Assembly: GCA_015272215.1 (NCBI GenBank)
Contig: JACYMD010000127.1
Span: 1-64,000 of the forward strand
DNA: 64,000 bases
Reading direction: 5' to 3'
DNA from: Rivularia sp. T60_A2020_040
Lineage (GTDB): Bacteria; Cyanobacteriota; Cyanobacteriia; Cyanobacteriales; Nostocaceae
Made by a program: the position numbers and the translations under genes
The notes under the pieces: model-generated
What the model was told of the DNA's origin: nothing
Seen by the model: only the letters and a program-made list of their open reading frames with translations
Databases searched by the model: none
Shown: positions 10,236 through 20,852 of the stretch, one piece after another
How positions within the stretch are numbered: position 1 is the first letter of the stretch
Layout of the letters: each line of letters opens with the position of its first letter

Positions 10236-12749
10236 ATGATAAAAGCATCTAGCATTAAAAAACTCAGAATAGTATTTTTACTAGCACTTTCCGTAATATT
10301 TGCCAATACAGTGATTTTATGTACTAATACTATTAATTTAAACATCAATCAACGAAATGTAAATCATTCACATCAAGTTATTATTCAACTAGAAAGAATT
10401 CTCTCAGGATTAAAAGATGTTCAAGTAAATTATTATCGGTACTTCATATCGGCAGATGTAAATTATTTAAAATCCGATGTTAGCCTTCGGCAAAGAATTG
10501 ATATTAATATCCAATCGTTAAAAGATTTAATTAAAGATAATTATCAAGAACAACAGCAATTTATAGTAGTTGCTCAAAACATTAACAATCAACTTAATTT
10601 ATTAAGAAAAGAATTATATTTAAGCCAAAATAAAACATTAGATTTATCTCCAAAAATCACCTTAATCAATGAAATAAAAAGTCTAACTAAATCAATAGAG
10701 AATACAGAGCAAAATTTATTATTAAATCAACTTAATCATTCTCAACGCAGTTTTGAAAGAGCGATTGTAGCTTTTTTAATTGCTGGTTTAATTAATTTCG
10801 GGTTAGTTACCCAAATGTATTATCTGCTTAAAGATTATATTCTGAAACTTAAAAATACTAAAAGAGCTTTACGACAAAGCGAAAATCGCTTACGAGCAAT
10901 TATTGATGCAGAACCAGAATGTATTAAATTAATCGATCAAAATGGCATTCTTTTAGAAATAAATGCCTCCGGGGTAGCAATGATGGAAGTAGAGAATGCT
11001 GATATTTTAATTGGTAAATCGGTGTTTTCTGCGATTATGCCAGAATATCAAACCGCTTTTAAATTAATGCATGAAAGTGTTTGTCGTGGTAATAAAAAAT
11101 CTTTAGAATTCGAGATGATTGGATTCAAAAATACCCGTCGCTGGATGGAAACTCATGCAGTACCCTTACCAAATGAAAATAACAATGGCTTTTTACATTT
11201 AGCAATAACTCGTGATATCACCCAACGTAAATTTGCAGAACAAAAACTTCGAGAGCAAGCAGCATTATTAGATGTAGTAACGAATGCAATTTTAGTCAAA
11301 GATATTGATAATCGCATTTTATATTGGAATAAAGGTGCTGAAAAAATCTACGGTTGGGAAGCATCAGAAATTCACAATCAAAAAGCATCGCGATTGCTAC
11401 ATAAAGAATATTCTTCATTACAAGATGATGCATTATTGAGTGTTATTAATTCTGGAAAATGGCAAGGAGAGTTACATCAAGTAACGAAAGAAGGTAAAGA
11501 TATTATTATTGAAAGTCGTTGGACACTTTTACGAGACGAAAAAGGCAAACCAAAATCAATTTTGGCAGAAAATACCGAAATTACTCAAAAGAAACAACTA
11601 GAAACTCAACTTTTAAGAACTCAACGTTTGGAAAGTATTGGAACTTTAGCAGGTGGTATTGCTCACGACTTGAATAATGTGTTAGCACCAATTTTAATGT
11701 CGGTACAATTATTAGAAAGAAAGTTACAAGATTCCCAACATTTACGATTGCTGAAAACTTTAGAAAATAATACTCAACGGGGTGCTAGTTTAATTAAACA
11801 ATTGTTATCTTTTGCTAGAGGTATTGAAGGTAAACGCACTTTAGTTCCAGTCAATAATTTAATTGCAGAAATTGAACAAATTGTTAGAGAAACTTTTCCT
11901 AAATCAATTCAATTAACTGTAAATATTCCGCAACAATTGGGTTATGTGTGGGGGGATGAGACTCAATTACATCAGGTATTAATAAATTTGATTGTTAATG
12001 CTCGCGATGCGATGCCGACTGGAGGTAAATTAGAAATTTCCGCTGCCAATTTGTTCATCGATCAAAATTATGCTCAGATGAATATCGATGCTCAAATTGG
12101 TGCTTATATTGTAATTACCATAGCCGATACCGGAATCGGTATACATTCTCAAGTTCAAGAACGGATTTTTGAACCATTTTTTACTACAAAAGAACTCGGT
12201 AAAGGTACGGGGTTAGGTCTTTCTACCGCATTAGGAATTATTAAGAACCACGGCGGTTTTGTTCATGTTGATAGTCAGTTAAATAAAGGTACCATCATTA
12301 AAGTTTATTTACCTGTTAAGCCCAATCCAAATACTGATATTGCTCATGGCGATCGCTGTTCTAATCTTAATGGCAATGGGGAATTAATTTTAGTAGTTGA
12401 TGATGAACCAGCTATCCGTCAAGTTACTAAATCATCTTTAGAAGCTTATAATTACCGGGTGTTAACAGCATCTAACGGAATCGAAGCTGTAGAAATATAC
12501 GCTGAACATCACAGGGAAATTAATGTAGTCTTGCTAGATATGATGATGCCTGAAATGGATGGCGAAACTACTATCAAGATGTTACAAAAAATCAATTCTT
12601 CAGTAAAAATTGTTGCGATTAGCGGCTTGGTGTTAAATTCAATTACAGATAAACAATTCAATCAAGGTGTGAAAGCATTTATGTCGAAACCCTGTACTGG
12701 CAAGGAATTACTCCATACCTTGGTTCAAGTCACTAGAGAATTCAGCTAG
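10236..12749 (+). CDS. Hybrid sensor histidine kinase (CHASE3-like, PAS-PAS, HisKA-HATPase, receiver)
   Basis: The 837-residue protein has a membrane helix at about residues 9-31, an extracytoplasmic helical region resembling CHASE3, a second helix near 176-198 and two PAS/PAC modules (about 210-335 and 340-455). The kinase core follows with the H-box [14 protein letters not shown] (phospho-His near residue 477), the N-box [10 protein letters not shown], and the G-boxes DTGIGI and GKGTGLGLS. The C-terminal receiver carries [13 protein letters not shown] with phosphoacceptor Asp768. No response-regulator or output gene is adjacent, so it probably hands phosphate to a separate Hpt/regulator. 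The signal is unknown. Confidence 0.93.
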   Translation: MIKASSIKKLRIVFLLALSVIFANTVILCTNTINLNINQRNVNHSHQVIIQLERILSGLKDVQVNYYRYFISADVNYLKSDVSLRQRIDINIQSLKDLIKDNYQEQQQFIVVAQNINNQLNLLRKELYLSQNKTLDLSPKITLINEIKSLTKSIENTEQNLLLNQLNHSQRSFERAIVAFLIAGLINFGLVTQMYYLLKDYILKLKNTKRALRQSENRLRAIIDAEPECIKLIDQNGILLEINASGVAMMEVENADILIGKSVFSAIMPEYQTAFKLMHESVCRGNKKSLEFEMIGFKNTRRWMETHAVPLPNENNNGFLHLAITRDITQRKFAEQKLREQAALLDVVTNAILVKDIDNRILYWNKGAEKIYGWEASEIHNQKASRLLHKEYSSLQDDALLSVINSGKWQGELHQVTKEGKDIIIESRWTLLRDEKGKPKSILAENTEITQKKQLETQLLRTQRLESIGTLAGGIAHDLNNVLAPILMSVQLLERKLQDSQHLRLLKTLENNTQRGASLIKQLLSFARGIEGKRTLVPVNNLIAEIEQIVRETFPKSIQLTVNIPQQLGYVWGDETQLHQVLINLIVNARDAMPTGGKLEISAANLFIDQNYAQMNIDAQIGAYIVITIADTGIGIHSQVQERIFEPFFTTKELGKGTGLGLSTALGIIKNHGGFVHVDSQLNKGTIIKVYLPVKPNPNTDIAHGDRCSNLNGNGELILVVDDEPAIRQVTKSSLEAYNYRVLTASNGIEAVEIYAEHHREINVVLLDMMMPEMDGETTIKMLQKINSSVKIVAISGLVLNSITDKQFNQGVKAFMSKPCTGKELLHTLVQVTREFS

Positions 12750-12835
12750 ACTTTAACAAAAATTTTATTGAGTATATATTTTTTTACTGTTTGTTTTTGT
12801 TACTATTAATAAAATTTTTAGAATAAAATCTCGTT

Positions 12836-13876
12836 ATGGCTTTATACGCTGAATTACATCGGCATTTGGGTGGTTCGGTTGTACCCCGGATTTTATGGGG
12901 ATATTTCGAGCGTCACTCGGATGAGTTTGTAGAACGCTTCCAGAATTATCAGGAATTTGAAGAGTTCTACACCAAACCACGCAATACTTTAGAAGAGTAT
13001 CTAGAGTTGCACACTTTAGTTGAAAGCGTTCAAACTATAGAAACTCTACCTTACTTTATTTATCGTTTAGTACGTGGTGCCTACATTTTTGAAAATTTAG
13101 CATATTTGGAACTACGCTACACTCCTTATCTACGAACACCAGAACATTTGAGTCAATCGGAGCGAATTGACAAGATGCCTGAGATTGTGAATGTTGTCGG
13201 TAAAGCTAGTAAATTATCCGAATATCCCATTGTCACCAGTCAGATTTTGTGTATGCACTCGCGACTTCCCTATGAGGTGAATAAAGCGATTGTCGATTTA
13301 GCCGCTCAAAATAGACAGTATGTATGTGCTGTAGATGTAGCAGGGGGAGATAGCGGTTATGGGCAACGAATGGACGAATGGATACAACTTTACGAATATG
13401 CTTTAGCTGCTGGTTTGAATACTACTGGGCACGTTTATGAAACCAAAGATGGATGTCACCCAGAATTACTACCTTATTTAATGCGAATTGGACACGGAAT
13501 TCAAATTCCTCTACAATATCCCGAATTACTTAAAGATGTCGCAAGACGTGGACAATGTTTAGAAGTGTGTCCGACAACTTATATTAAAACAGGGACTTTG
13601 GAAGATATTCGACAGTTAAAGTTGGTATTTGAACGCTGTTTTGATGCCGGAGTTGATATCGCTATTTGTACTGATAACGCTGGGTTACATAATGTGCGTT
13701 TGCCATTTGAGTATGAAAATCTCTTAACCTACGATATTATTGACTTTGAAATGCTTCAGGCTTGTCAAGATGCCGCTTTTCGTCATGCTTTTGCTTGGAC
13801 TTATGGCGAACGTCCGGCATTATTATTAAATGGTTTACTTCACTCTCAACCGCAAAAAGCAGTTGTTGGTAGATAA
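12836..13876 (+). CDS. Adenosine deaminase-like metallohydrolase
   Basis: The 346-residue TIM-barrel amidohydrolase carries the ADA signatures: ELHRHLGGS (metal-binding HxH), GHVYE in place of HAGE (His ligand and catalytic Glu keep their spacing), RIGHG (catalytic His) and CTDNAG in place of the usual TDDP, so the first Asp is kept but the second is Asn. Deamination of an adenosine-like substrate is expected, but the altered loops suggest it may act on another purine or aminated compound. It follows the sensor kinase by 86 nt on the same strand and has no clear Shine-Dalgarno. Confidence 0.82.
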   Translation: MALYAELHRHLGGSVVPRILWGYFERHSDEFVERFQNYQEFEEFYTKPRNTLEEYLELHTLVESVQTIETLPYFIYRLVRGAYIFENLAYLELRYTPYLRTPEHLSQSERIDKMPEIVNVVGKASKLSEYPIVTSQILCMHSRLPYEVNKAIVDLAAQNRQYVCAVDVAGGDSGYGQRMDEWIQLYEYALAAGLNTTGHVYETKDGCHPELLPYLMRIGHGIQIPLQYPELLKDVARRGQCLEVCPTTYIKTGTLEDIRQLKLVFERCFDAGVDIAICTDNAGLHNVRLPFEYENLLTYDIIDFEMLQACQDAAFRHAFAWTYGERPALLLNGLLHSQPQKAVVGR

Positions 13877-13976
13877 TTAAAGATTAAAGTTGCAGCAAGT
13901 GAATTACTTTACCAGTTGAGTTTGAAACGCAAAAGAACGCTGAGTTTAACGCAAAGTGACGCAGAGGAAATGCTAA

Positions 13977-14897
13977 TTATGTCCGTTTGTCAAGCATATC
14001 CGCAAGCAGAGCAAACATCGTTATCTGGGTAGTAGTAACAAATAAAATCAAAGTTCTTTCGGTTAAGTCATTACGGATAAATATATCCTGAAATAGTGTT
14101 GTCAAAAAACCACCAAAAAATAGTGCAGCTATTGGTAAAAATACTCTTAAAGGAGCAAAATACATTCCCGTTCGTAATATTAATTGTACGAAACGCAAAG
14201 TATCGCGGATAGGCTTAATTTTGCTTTTACCTACCCGATGATGAAAGTCTATTGGTTCATAATGTACAATGTAATTGTTACTCAGCATTGCCACCGTAAT
14301 CGTTGTGGTAAAACTAAATGTATCCGGCAAAATTTTGAGAAATCTTTCTACCACACTTTTACGAAATACTCGCAATCCGCTGTTCAAGTCTGGAATTTTA
14401 CATCCTGTCATCCATTGAGCAAAGCGTACCAGAAACCATTTGGGTATTTTGCGAATAGTCGAATAACTAACATTCGAGCCAATTCTAGCTCCCACAACCA
14501 TATCTGCTTGTCTGGCTAACGCTACTAATTCAGGAATACGTTCGTTAGGATAAGTACCATCTGCATCAGTAATTACTATTAAAGGATATTGAGCGTGCCG
14601 AATTCCAGTCTTGAGTGCAGCACCATATCCCCGATTGCGACGGTGTTGAATCACTGTAATATCATTACGAGCGTTTAAAACTTTACTACTGTTATCCGTC
14701 GAACCATCATTAACAGCAATAATCTCGTATGTACAATCAATATCTTTTAAAGTTTCCTGAAGCCTATCGAGTGTTGCATTAATCCCATCTTCTTCGTTAT
14801 AAACTGGCAGAATAATGGAAAATGGTAAATAACCAGTTTCTTGATTTTCCTCGTTTGGAAAAAATTCTTCACTTAGTAGTCTGGCGTTTTCTTCCAT
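13977..14897 (-). CDS. Family 2 glycosyltransferase, dolichyl-phosphate-mannose-synthase-like
   Basis: The 306-residue protein has an N-terminal GT-A domain with VNDGSTDNS and the metal-binding DADGTYP, then SGLRVFRKS and YEPIDFHHRVGKSKI as in polyprenyl-phosphate hexose synthases. Two C-terminal hydrophobic helices (about 248-268 and 280-300) anchor it. It probably transfers a sugar from a nucleotide donor to a polyprenyl phosphate for envelope glycans. It ends about 100 bp from the adenosine-deaminase-like gene, convergently. Donor sugar not determinable. Confidence 0.88.
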   Translation of the reverse strand: MEENARLLSEEFFPNEENQETGYLPFSIILPVYNEEDGINATLDRLQETLKDIDCTYEIIAVNDGSTDNSSKVLNARNDITVIQHRRNRGYGAALKTGIRHAQYPLIVITDADGTYPNERIPELVALARQADMVVGARIGSNVSYSTIRKIPKWFLVRFAQWMTGCKIPDLNSGLRVFRKSVVERFLKILPDTFSFTTTITVAMLSNNYIVHYEPIDFHHRVGKSKIKPIRDTLRFVQLILRTGMYFAPLRVFLPIAALFFGGFLTTLFQDIFIRNDLTERTLILFVTTTQITMFALLADMLDKRT

Positions 14898-15329
14898 ATT
14901 TTTTATACAAATTTATACATATCTTAGAAATAAAAAACATCTGTCAACCCTGTGTATTTTCACCTTACTAATACTTGAAGTTACATTCCTACAAACAACG
15001 TAACTTCTTAAAACTTTTCTACAAATGAAATTATTTTTACATGACTTTTAGCATATCACTTAAAAATCAATTACATAATTCTCAAATTTATGTTTCTGAA
15101 ATTGTTTAAACAACTTTATTCAATCTAATAACTTCAGTGTTTACACTAAACATTGTCCCATTCAAACTCAGTAAAAAGTTAAATTAAAAACATTGCTGAT
15201 ATTTGTGTTTAAGTATAAATCAAGGCATTCAAAAATTTAAAAAAATATTAACTTATATTAATAGTTCCCATGTCACATAATTGTGCGGTAGAGTAAAATG
15301 TATCTTCGCCTACAATGTACGTTTACGTT
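14898..15329. other. AT-rich divergent intergenic region upstream of mutL
   Basis: About 430 bp between the glycosyltransferase (minus) and mutL (plus). No gene, RNA or repeat was recognised; it should contain promoters for both. Confidence 0.6.
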
Positions 15330-17063
15330 ATGGCATCTACTATCCAAGCTCTACCCTCAGAAGTCGTACATTTAATTACAGCCTCAGAGGTGATTGATTC
15401 TTTTGCTGCGGTAGTGCGGGAATTGATCGAAAATTCCTTAGATGCAGGTGCGACAAGGATTGTAGTTTCTCTGTATCCTCAACAGTGGCAAGTTCGTGTA
15501 GCGGATAACGGTTGTGGAATGAGTCTATCCGACTTACAGCAAGCCGCAAGCGCTCACAGTACTAGTAAGATACGCTCCCGTACCGATTTATGGAAAATCA
15601 ATAGCTTGGGTTTTCGCGGTGAAGCGTTGCACAGTTTAACAACCCTAGCCGATTTAGAAATTCTCAGCCGTGGAGCAAATCACCTCGAAGCAAAAACAGA
15701 GTCTAACGGTTGGCGAGTTGTCTATGGTAATCGAGGAGAAGCTTTAAAGATGGAAGCAACCGCGATCGCACCGGGTACTGTCGCCGTAATTTCTAATTTA
15801 TTCGGTAATTGTAATGCTCGTCGTCAGGGTTTACCTTCAATTCCTCAGCAAATGAGAGCGGTGCAAGGGTTAATTCAACAAACTGCTTTGTGTCATCCCC
15901 ACGTTACTTGGCAAGTTTGGCAAAACGGACGCGAATGGTTTGCAATTTATCCGACAGCGAACATTAAGAACACTCTGTCTCAGTTTCTCCATCGAGTGCA
16001 TCCATCAGATTTACAAGAATTAAAAGTTGAATTAAACAACCCTGACAACTCCTCACTTTCATTAGTCATCGGATTACCCGATAGATGTCATCGTCATCGT
16101 CCAGACTGGATACGCATAGCAGTAAATGGACGTATAGTCAAGTCTCCAGAACTCGAACAAACTATTATTGGAGCATTTCATCAAACATTACCACGCGATC
16201 GCTATCCGGTTTGTTTCTTACACTTGTGTGTTTCCCCAAGTCAGATTAACTGGAATCGCAACCCTGCCAAAACAGAAATTTACCTCAACCAGCTTAATTA
16301 TTGGCAAGAACAAATTGCGATCGCGATTGATAAAGCACTTACCATTAATTGTTCCACAATTAAGGAATCTTTCCAAATAACGCGAGTAGGTAAATTAATC
16401 AAAGCCGCAGAAGCAAAAAGCGGTTACAACTTCAACCGCAGAAATCTTGAAGAAAACGACAATTTAGATAAATCTCAATCCAAATCATCAACCTTAACGC
16501 AAAATTCGCCCCTCTCTACAACATTTCCTTTAAAAGCAGTCGCTCAAGTCAATAAAACCTATATCGTTGCAGAGCATCCTAGGGGAATGTGGTTAGTAGA
16601 ACAACATATAGCCCATGAAAGAGTATTGTACGAACAACTTTGCGAACATTGGCAATTAGTAAAGTGTGAACCAGCGATAATTCTTTATCAATTATCTCCC
16701 GCTCAAGTAGAACAGTTACAACGGATTAATTTAGAAATAGAACCTTTCGGAGAACAACTTTGGGCAATTCGCAAAATACCCGCACTTCTACAACAGCGCG
16801 AAGATTGCGCCGAAGCAATATTAGAATTGAGCAAAGGAGGAGATTTAAATACAGCCCAAGTCGCCGTAGCTTGTCGTAGCGCTATTCGTAACGGCACAAC
16901 CTTGAGTCTGCCACAAATGCAACAAATATTAGATGAATGGCAGCGCACCCGCAACCCCCGCACCTGTCCCCACGGAAGACCAATTTATTTATCATTAGAA
17001 GAGTCATCCCTCGCTCGTTATTTCCGTCGTAATTGGGTAATTGGCAAATCCCACGGAATCTAA
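15330..17063 (+). CDS. mutL: DNA mismatch repair protein MutL
   Basis: The 577-residue protein has the GHKL ATPase motifs ENSLDAGAT, DNGCGM and SLGFRGEAL in the first 110 residues, an S5-like domain, a variable linker at about 345-395 and a C-terminal dimerisation/endonuclease domain. The latter has EQHIAHERVLYE (one conservative D-to-E and one A-to-I change from the DQHA(x)2E(x)4E nicking motif), ACRSAIRNG and CPHGRP. The metal site looks functional, so it is probably a nicking MutL. Translation is taken from ATG 15330 (MASTIQALP), which matches the family better than the ATG five codons upstream. mutS is not in the window. Confidence 0.93.
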   Translation: MASTIQALPSEVVHLITASEVIDSFAAVVRELIENSLDAGATRIVVSLYPQQWQVRVADNGCGMSLSDLQQAASAHSTSKIRSRTDLWKINSLGFRGEALHSLTTLADLEILSRGANHLEAKTESNGWRVVYGNRGEALKMEATAIAPGTVAVISNLFGNCNARRQGLPSIPQQMRAVQGLIQQTALCHPHVTWQVWQNGREWFAIYPTANIKNTLSQFLHRVHPSDLQELKVELNNPDNSSLSLVIGLPDRCHRHRPDWIRIAVNGRIVKSPELEQTIIGAFHQTLPRDRYPVCFLHLCVSPSQINWNRNPAKTEIYLNQLNYWQEQIAIAIDKALTINCSTIKESFQITRVGKLIKAAEAKSGYNFNRRNLEENDNLDKSQSKSSTLTQNSPLSTTFPLKAVAQVNKTYIVAEHPRGMWLVEQHIAHERVLYEQLCEHWQLVKCEPAIILYQLSPAQVEQLQRINLEIEPFGEQLWAIRKIPALLQQREDCAEAILELSKGGDLNTAQVAVACRSAIRNGTTLSLPQMQQILDEWQRTRNPRTCPHGRPIYLSLEESSLARYFRRNWVIGKSHGI

Positions 17064-17244
17064 GAATTTTGGATTTTGGATTTTAGATTTTAGATTAGGA
17101 TTTAGGAGTTAGGAGTTAGGAGTTAGGAGTTATGAGTTATGAGTTAATCAGAATTATTTTCCCCCCATCCCCTTGTCCCCCATCTCCCCATCCCCAATTA
17201 CCAATTACCAATCCCCAATTACCAATTCCCAATTACCAAATTCT
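17064..17244. repeat. Composite short-repeat tract running to the cinA start
   Basis: Four repeat families in series: ATTTTGG/ATTTTAG units (17070-17095), TTAGGAG/TTATGAG units (17099-17145), a CCCC-AT stretch (17160-17195) and CCAATTA units (17196-17240). The last copy ends four bases before the cinA ATG, leaving no Shine-Dalgarno. The CCAATTA part is open in the cinA frame, so an upstream start would only add repeat-encoded residues. Confidence 0.85.
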
Positions 17245-18495
17245 ATGAGTGCAGAAATTATTTGTGTCGGTACAGAAATGTTATTAGGAGATATTCTTAA
17301 TAGCAATGCTCAATATTTAGCGCAACAGTTAGCTCAATTAGGTATTCCTCATTATTATCAAACCGTTGTCGGCGATAATGTTGAGAGATTAAAACAAGTT
17401 ATTGAAATTGCCACAAAAAGAGCAGAAATATTAATTTTTACCGGGGGTTTAGGACCAACTCCTGATGACTTAACTTGCGAAACTATTGCCGATTTTTTCG
17501 GTTCTCCTTTAATTGAACGTGCCGAAATTATCGAAGATATTACCGCAAAATATGCTGTCCGCAATCGAGTCATGAGCGCCAGCAATCGTAAACAAGCTTT
17601 AATACCCAAAGGTGCGGAAATTTTACCCAATCCCACAGGTACCGCTCCGGGTATCATCTGGAAACCCAGCCCTAATTTAACGATTTTTACCTTCCCTGGT
17701 GTACCTTCAGAAATGCATCGGATGTGGGAGGAAACCGCTGTTCCATACCTGAAAAATCAAGGTTGGGGTAAAAAAATCATTTATAGTCGAATGCTGCGGT
17801 TTTGGAACGTTCCCGAATCAACTTTAGCGGAGAAAGTATCTGCTTATCTGAATTTGCCCAATCCCACAGTAGCTCCCTATGCGAGTAAAGGAGAGGTGAA
17901 GTTACGAATTTCTGCCAAAGCAAGTTCGGAAGCTGAAGCTCAAAGTTTGATTGCGCCCGTTGAAAAGCAAATTCAAGAAATTGCCGGTTTAGATTATTTC
18001 GGTGCTGATGATGACACTTTGGCTTCCGTAGTTGGTGAATTATTGCGTAAGTTAGGAGAAACTATTTCGGTGGCGGAATCTTGCACGGGTGGGACTTTGG
18101 GGGGAATGTTAACGGATACTTCCGGAAGTTCTGATTACTTTTGGGGTGGTGTAATTTCTTATGATAATTCCGTAAAAACTAGGATGTTAGGAGTTAATCG
18201 GGAAGATTTGGAAAAACATGGTGCCGTAAGCGCAACTGTAGCAGAACAAATGGCTCTAGGGGTGAAAAAGCAGCTGGCTACAACTTGGGGATTGAGTATA
18301 ACTGGGATTGCGGGACCTAATGGGGGTACAGAATCGAAGCCTGTGGGTTTGGTTTATGTTGGTTTAGCAGGAGTTTCGGGAGTCGAAAGTTTTGAATTCC
18401 GTTTTAATCCGGTACGGGGTAGGTCTTTGATTCGTCACTTTAGCGCTTGTCATGCTTTGGATAGTTTGCGGAGGAAGTTGTTGAAGGGAGAATAA
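17245..18495 (+). CDS. cinA: CinA: competence/damage-inducible protein, nicotinamide-nucleotide amidase
   Basis: The 416-residue protein has an N-terminal molybdopterin-binding-like (COG1058) domain (EIICVGTEMLLGDILN, FTGGLGPTPDDLT, FPGVPSEM) with ADP-ribose pyrophosphatase activity in characterised members, and a C-terminal CinA/PncC domain (SVAESCTGGTLGGMLT, GGVISYDNSVK, SITGIAGPNGGT) that deamidates NMN. Together they take part in pyridine-nucleotide salvage. ATG 17245 (MSAEIICVG) is chosen because everything upstream is repeat-encoded. It follows mutL on the same strand after a 181-bp repeat tract. Confidence 0.95.
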   Translation: MSAEIICVGTEMLLGDILNSNAQYLAQQLAQLGIPHYYQTVVGDNVERLKQVIEIATKRAEILIFTGGLGPTPDDLTCETIADFFGSPLIERAEIIEDITAKYAVRNRVMSASNRKQALIPKGAEILPNPTGTAPGIIWKPSPNLTIFTFPGVPSEMHRMWEETAVPYLKNQGWGKKIIYSRMLRFWNVPESTLAEKVSAYLNLPNPTVAPYASKGEVKLRISAKASSEAEAQSLIAPVEKQIQEIAGLDYFGADDDTLASVVGELLRKLGETISVAESCTGGTLGGMLTDTSGSSDYFWGGVISYDNSVKTRMLGVNREDLEKHGAVSATVAEQMALGVKKQLATTWGLSITGIAGPNGGTESKPVGLVYVGLAGVSGVESFEFRFNPVRGRSLIRHFSACHALDSLRRKLLKGE

Positions 18496-19959
18496 TATCT
18501 TAACGCAGAGGGGCGCAAAGGTCAGCGCGGAGGAACGCAAAGTTTTTGACTAATCTGTTAAATAATTCCAAGCGAATACGAAAAACTATTCTTGCTTTGA
18601 GTATTTCAGATAGTTTGAGTAAATATAAGCAGCAAAAAGACTTATCAACCTTCAATAACGTTCAGTTATGCTGCTTAAAAATCGGATTTATCGCAATGGT
18701 CATATTGCTTAGGACATCATCCGCTAGTTCTTAACGCAACAGGCAACGGGGAATATAATTTTGTTTAACAGCCTTGTTCAATTGCGTTTTTACCATTCAA
18801 CTACTCAACAACCAAAATTTTTGTCAATTTATTCGTTGAATAGAGAAAGATGTCCGGGTTGTGAGATAATAAAGAATAGAGAAAACAATATTTTTATAAT
18901 GGGGTGGTTATAATTTTTTTTGAGACGGCAATATTCGATTATAAAAAAATGCTTTATAAAAAATATAATATCAGAAAAACGCCAAATAAGAAAAAAATTT
19001 TTTTTTGTGAAAATCTACTTAAAGAGCAAAAGTATTGATAAAAACCAATAATATGTAAAATAAGTATTTTTATTGAGAAAAAGCCGATATTATATTGATG
19101 ATAGTGGTATAAATAGGTAAAAAAGTTGCTCTTGGGGTAAAGCGATAGCTTTACTTGTACTAGGCGATATCACAGTTGTACATTGAATAATTAGCTGACT
19201 TTGGCGCTGCGGTAGTTAAATTAATCTGCTTTAATATTCTTGATAAAATTTTCTAAATCGCAATCACAACCAAAATATTGAATAAATCGAGCCAAATAAA
19301 AATAGATTTAAATCGGTACAAATCAAAGCTATACTAAGTGAGTACCCCGTAATATCTGACAGATTTTAACTGTCGGATTAAAAGGAAATATGTGGATAAA
19401 TAATATCAAATTTGTCATATAATATGCCTATTTCGGGGGTTATAAATTAGCTAAAATCAAGAATAAATCCGCAATTATTGGCAGAAAATACTTGATTGTT
19501 TTTATACATACTAATTTTAATGATTCATTGAAATATATGTATTAAAAAACAATTTCATCTCATGCCACATAATCTAAAGTAATTTAAAGTAATCAAAAAA
19601 CTGCTTTCATGATAATCACAACGAGCGTTTATTTGTGCAGTTAAAGAGGATATTTTTTAGCTATCTTGTCTTAAACAACCTTTCGATGGCAAAAAACGAC
19701 AAAGACTGAGATTTTACTTGTGTCTTTGCCAATATAAGTTTGTAGGCTGGCAATAATATTTTTTATTTTTGAAATATTTTTTTCTTCAGATCAAAAACAT
19801 CCTCAAATTCAGTGCAATCAAGGACTTCGGGACAACTAAATAAACTATTATCAATAATATTGTGTAACATTATCAGCATAATTAATCTCTAGGAGGTTGC
19901 TGAATAGTTCACAATTTGTTACAAAAATATAAATAACTTCTAGTAATCTCTACTCAAAA
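18496..19959. other. 1464-bp gene-free region, strongly AT-rich
   Basis: The longest non-coding stretch of the window. It starts with CGCAGAGG/GCGCAAAGG-type repeat units at 18504-18540, then continues as strongly AT-rich DNA with homopolymer runs (for example a ten-T run near 19007). A small hairpin TCTGACAG/CTGTCGGA occurs at about 19355-19377. A 62-codon open frame at 18546-18734 lacks an ATG and a Shine-Dalgarno and is not accepted. AGGAGG at about 19891 has no nearby usable start. A regulatory RNA or very small gene cannot be excluded. Confidence 0.6.
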
Positions 19960-20754
19960 ATGTTTGGCGGACTTACTGGTTTTAAAGATTATAAAGGTAG
20001 TGACTGGGGAGAGCAGATGCTCAACACCGTTGCGAGCCAAACGATTCGCCACTTGTTTACTAAAAGCGAGTCGGTAGAAGTCTTTGTCCGCTGCTATCCC
20101 TCCAGCAAGCTTTTACAGGGCAGTATTGACAGTTTCAAGATGGGTGGTCGCGGCTTAATAATTCGTAAGGATTTCTTGGTTGAGGAGATGTCCTTTGAAA
20201 CCGATGCCGTGTCTATCGACTTCAGTTCGGTACTTAGCGGTAAGCTGCGTTTAAAGCAACCCACTCAGGCTATCGCTCAAGTTATATTGACTCAAGAAGG
20301 AATTAATCAGGCTTTTGAAGCGGAATTAGTGAAAAAACGCCTGATAAATCTTTCCGAACCAACATTAACGGCATTATCTGACGGTGAACCTGTTTCTTTC
20401 ACTGAGGTTCAGGTAGAATTATTGCCAGATAATCGGTTAAAGATTTTCGCCAAAGCTGACTTGAACAATGGTGAATTAGTACCGTTAAATATGACCGTAC
20501 AAGTAAGTATTGAGCGACGAAGAAAAGTTTCGTTCAAAAATCCTGAAATCGACCTGGAATCGGTACCAGAAGAGCAAAGAGAAATTTCCCAAACCCTATG
20601 TACTGCATTAGCAGAAATTTTAGATAATATGGTCGATTTAGACCGTTTTGATTTAGATGGAGTAAAAATGCGGCTTAATCGTTTAGAAACTGAAGGTCAT
20701 AAATTAATTTTTAGTGGCTATGCCGAGATTGAGCGTATACCAAGTACTAAGTGA
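19960..20754 (+). CDS. DUF2993 (LmeA-like) family protein
   Basis: The 264-residue protein matches cyanobacterial DUF2993 members: an N-terminal FGGLTGF/KDYKGSDWGEQMLNTVASQTIRHLF, a central SVEVFVRCYPSSKLLQGSID strand pair, and an ATQ-like LRLKQPTQAIAQVILT segment. DUF2993 domains are elongated lipid-binding folds; the mycobacterial relative LmeA binds phospholipids. No signal peptide or membrane helix is visible, so the cyanobacterial form may be peripheral. A GACAGTT repeat starts at its stop codon. Confidence 0.85.
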   Translation: MFGGLTGFKDYKGSDWGEQMLNTVASQTIRHLFTKSESVEVFVRCYPSSKLLQGSIDSFKMGGRGLIIRKDFLVEEMSFETDAVSIDFSSVLSGKLRLKQPTQAIAQVILTQEGINQAFEAELVKKRLINLSEPTLTALSDGEPVSFTEVQVELLPDNRLKIFAKADLNNGELVPLNMTVQVSIERRRKVSFKNPEIDLESVPEEQREISQTLCTALAEILDNMVDLDRFDLDGVKMRLNRLETEGHKLIFSGYAEIERIPSTK

Positions 20755-20812
20755 CAGTTGACAGTGGACAGTGAACCTTTAACCTCTAACCTCTAACCTT
20801 TAACCTCCGACC
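20753..20812. repeat. GACAGTT and AACCTCT tandem repeats
   Basis: Three GACAGT(T/G)-type units starting in the DUF2993 stop codon, then AACCTCTAACCTCTAACC-like units up to about 20812, ahead of the permease gene. Confidence 0.75.
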
Positions 20813-20852
20813 TGTACAATCAATCCCAGAACTGTTCTTAGGGAGAAAAGTT

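Noticed and set aside
17173-17244. 24-codon N-terminal extension of CinA
   Set aside because: Entirely encoded by CCAATTA repeats; the conserved protein starts at 17245.
18546-18734. 62-codon plus-strand frame after cinA
   Set aside because: Starts with TTG, has no Shine-Dalgarno, begins inside a repeat and shows no recognisable family.
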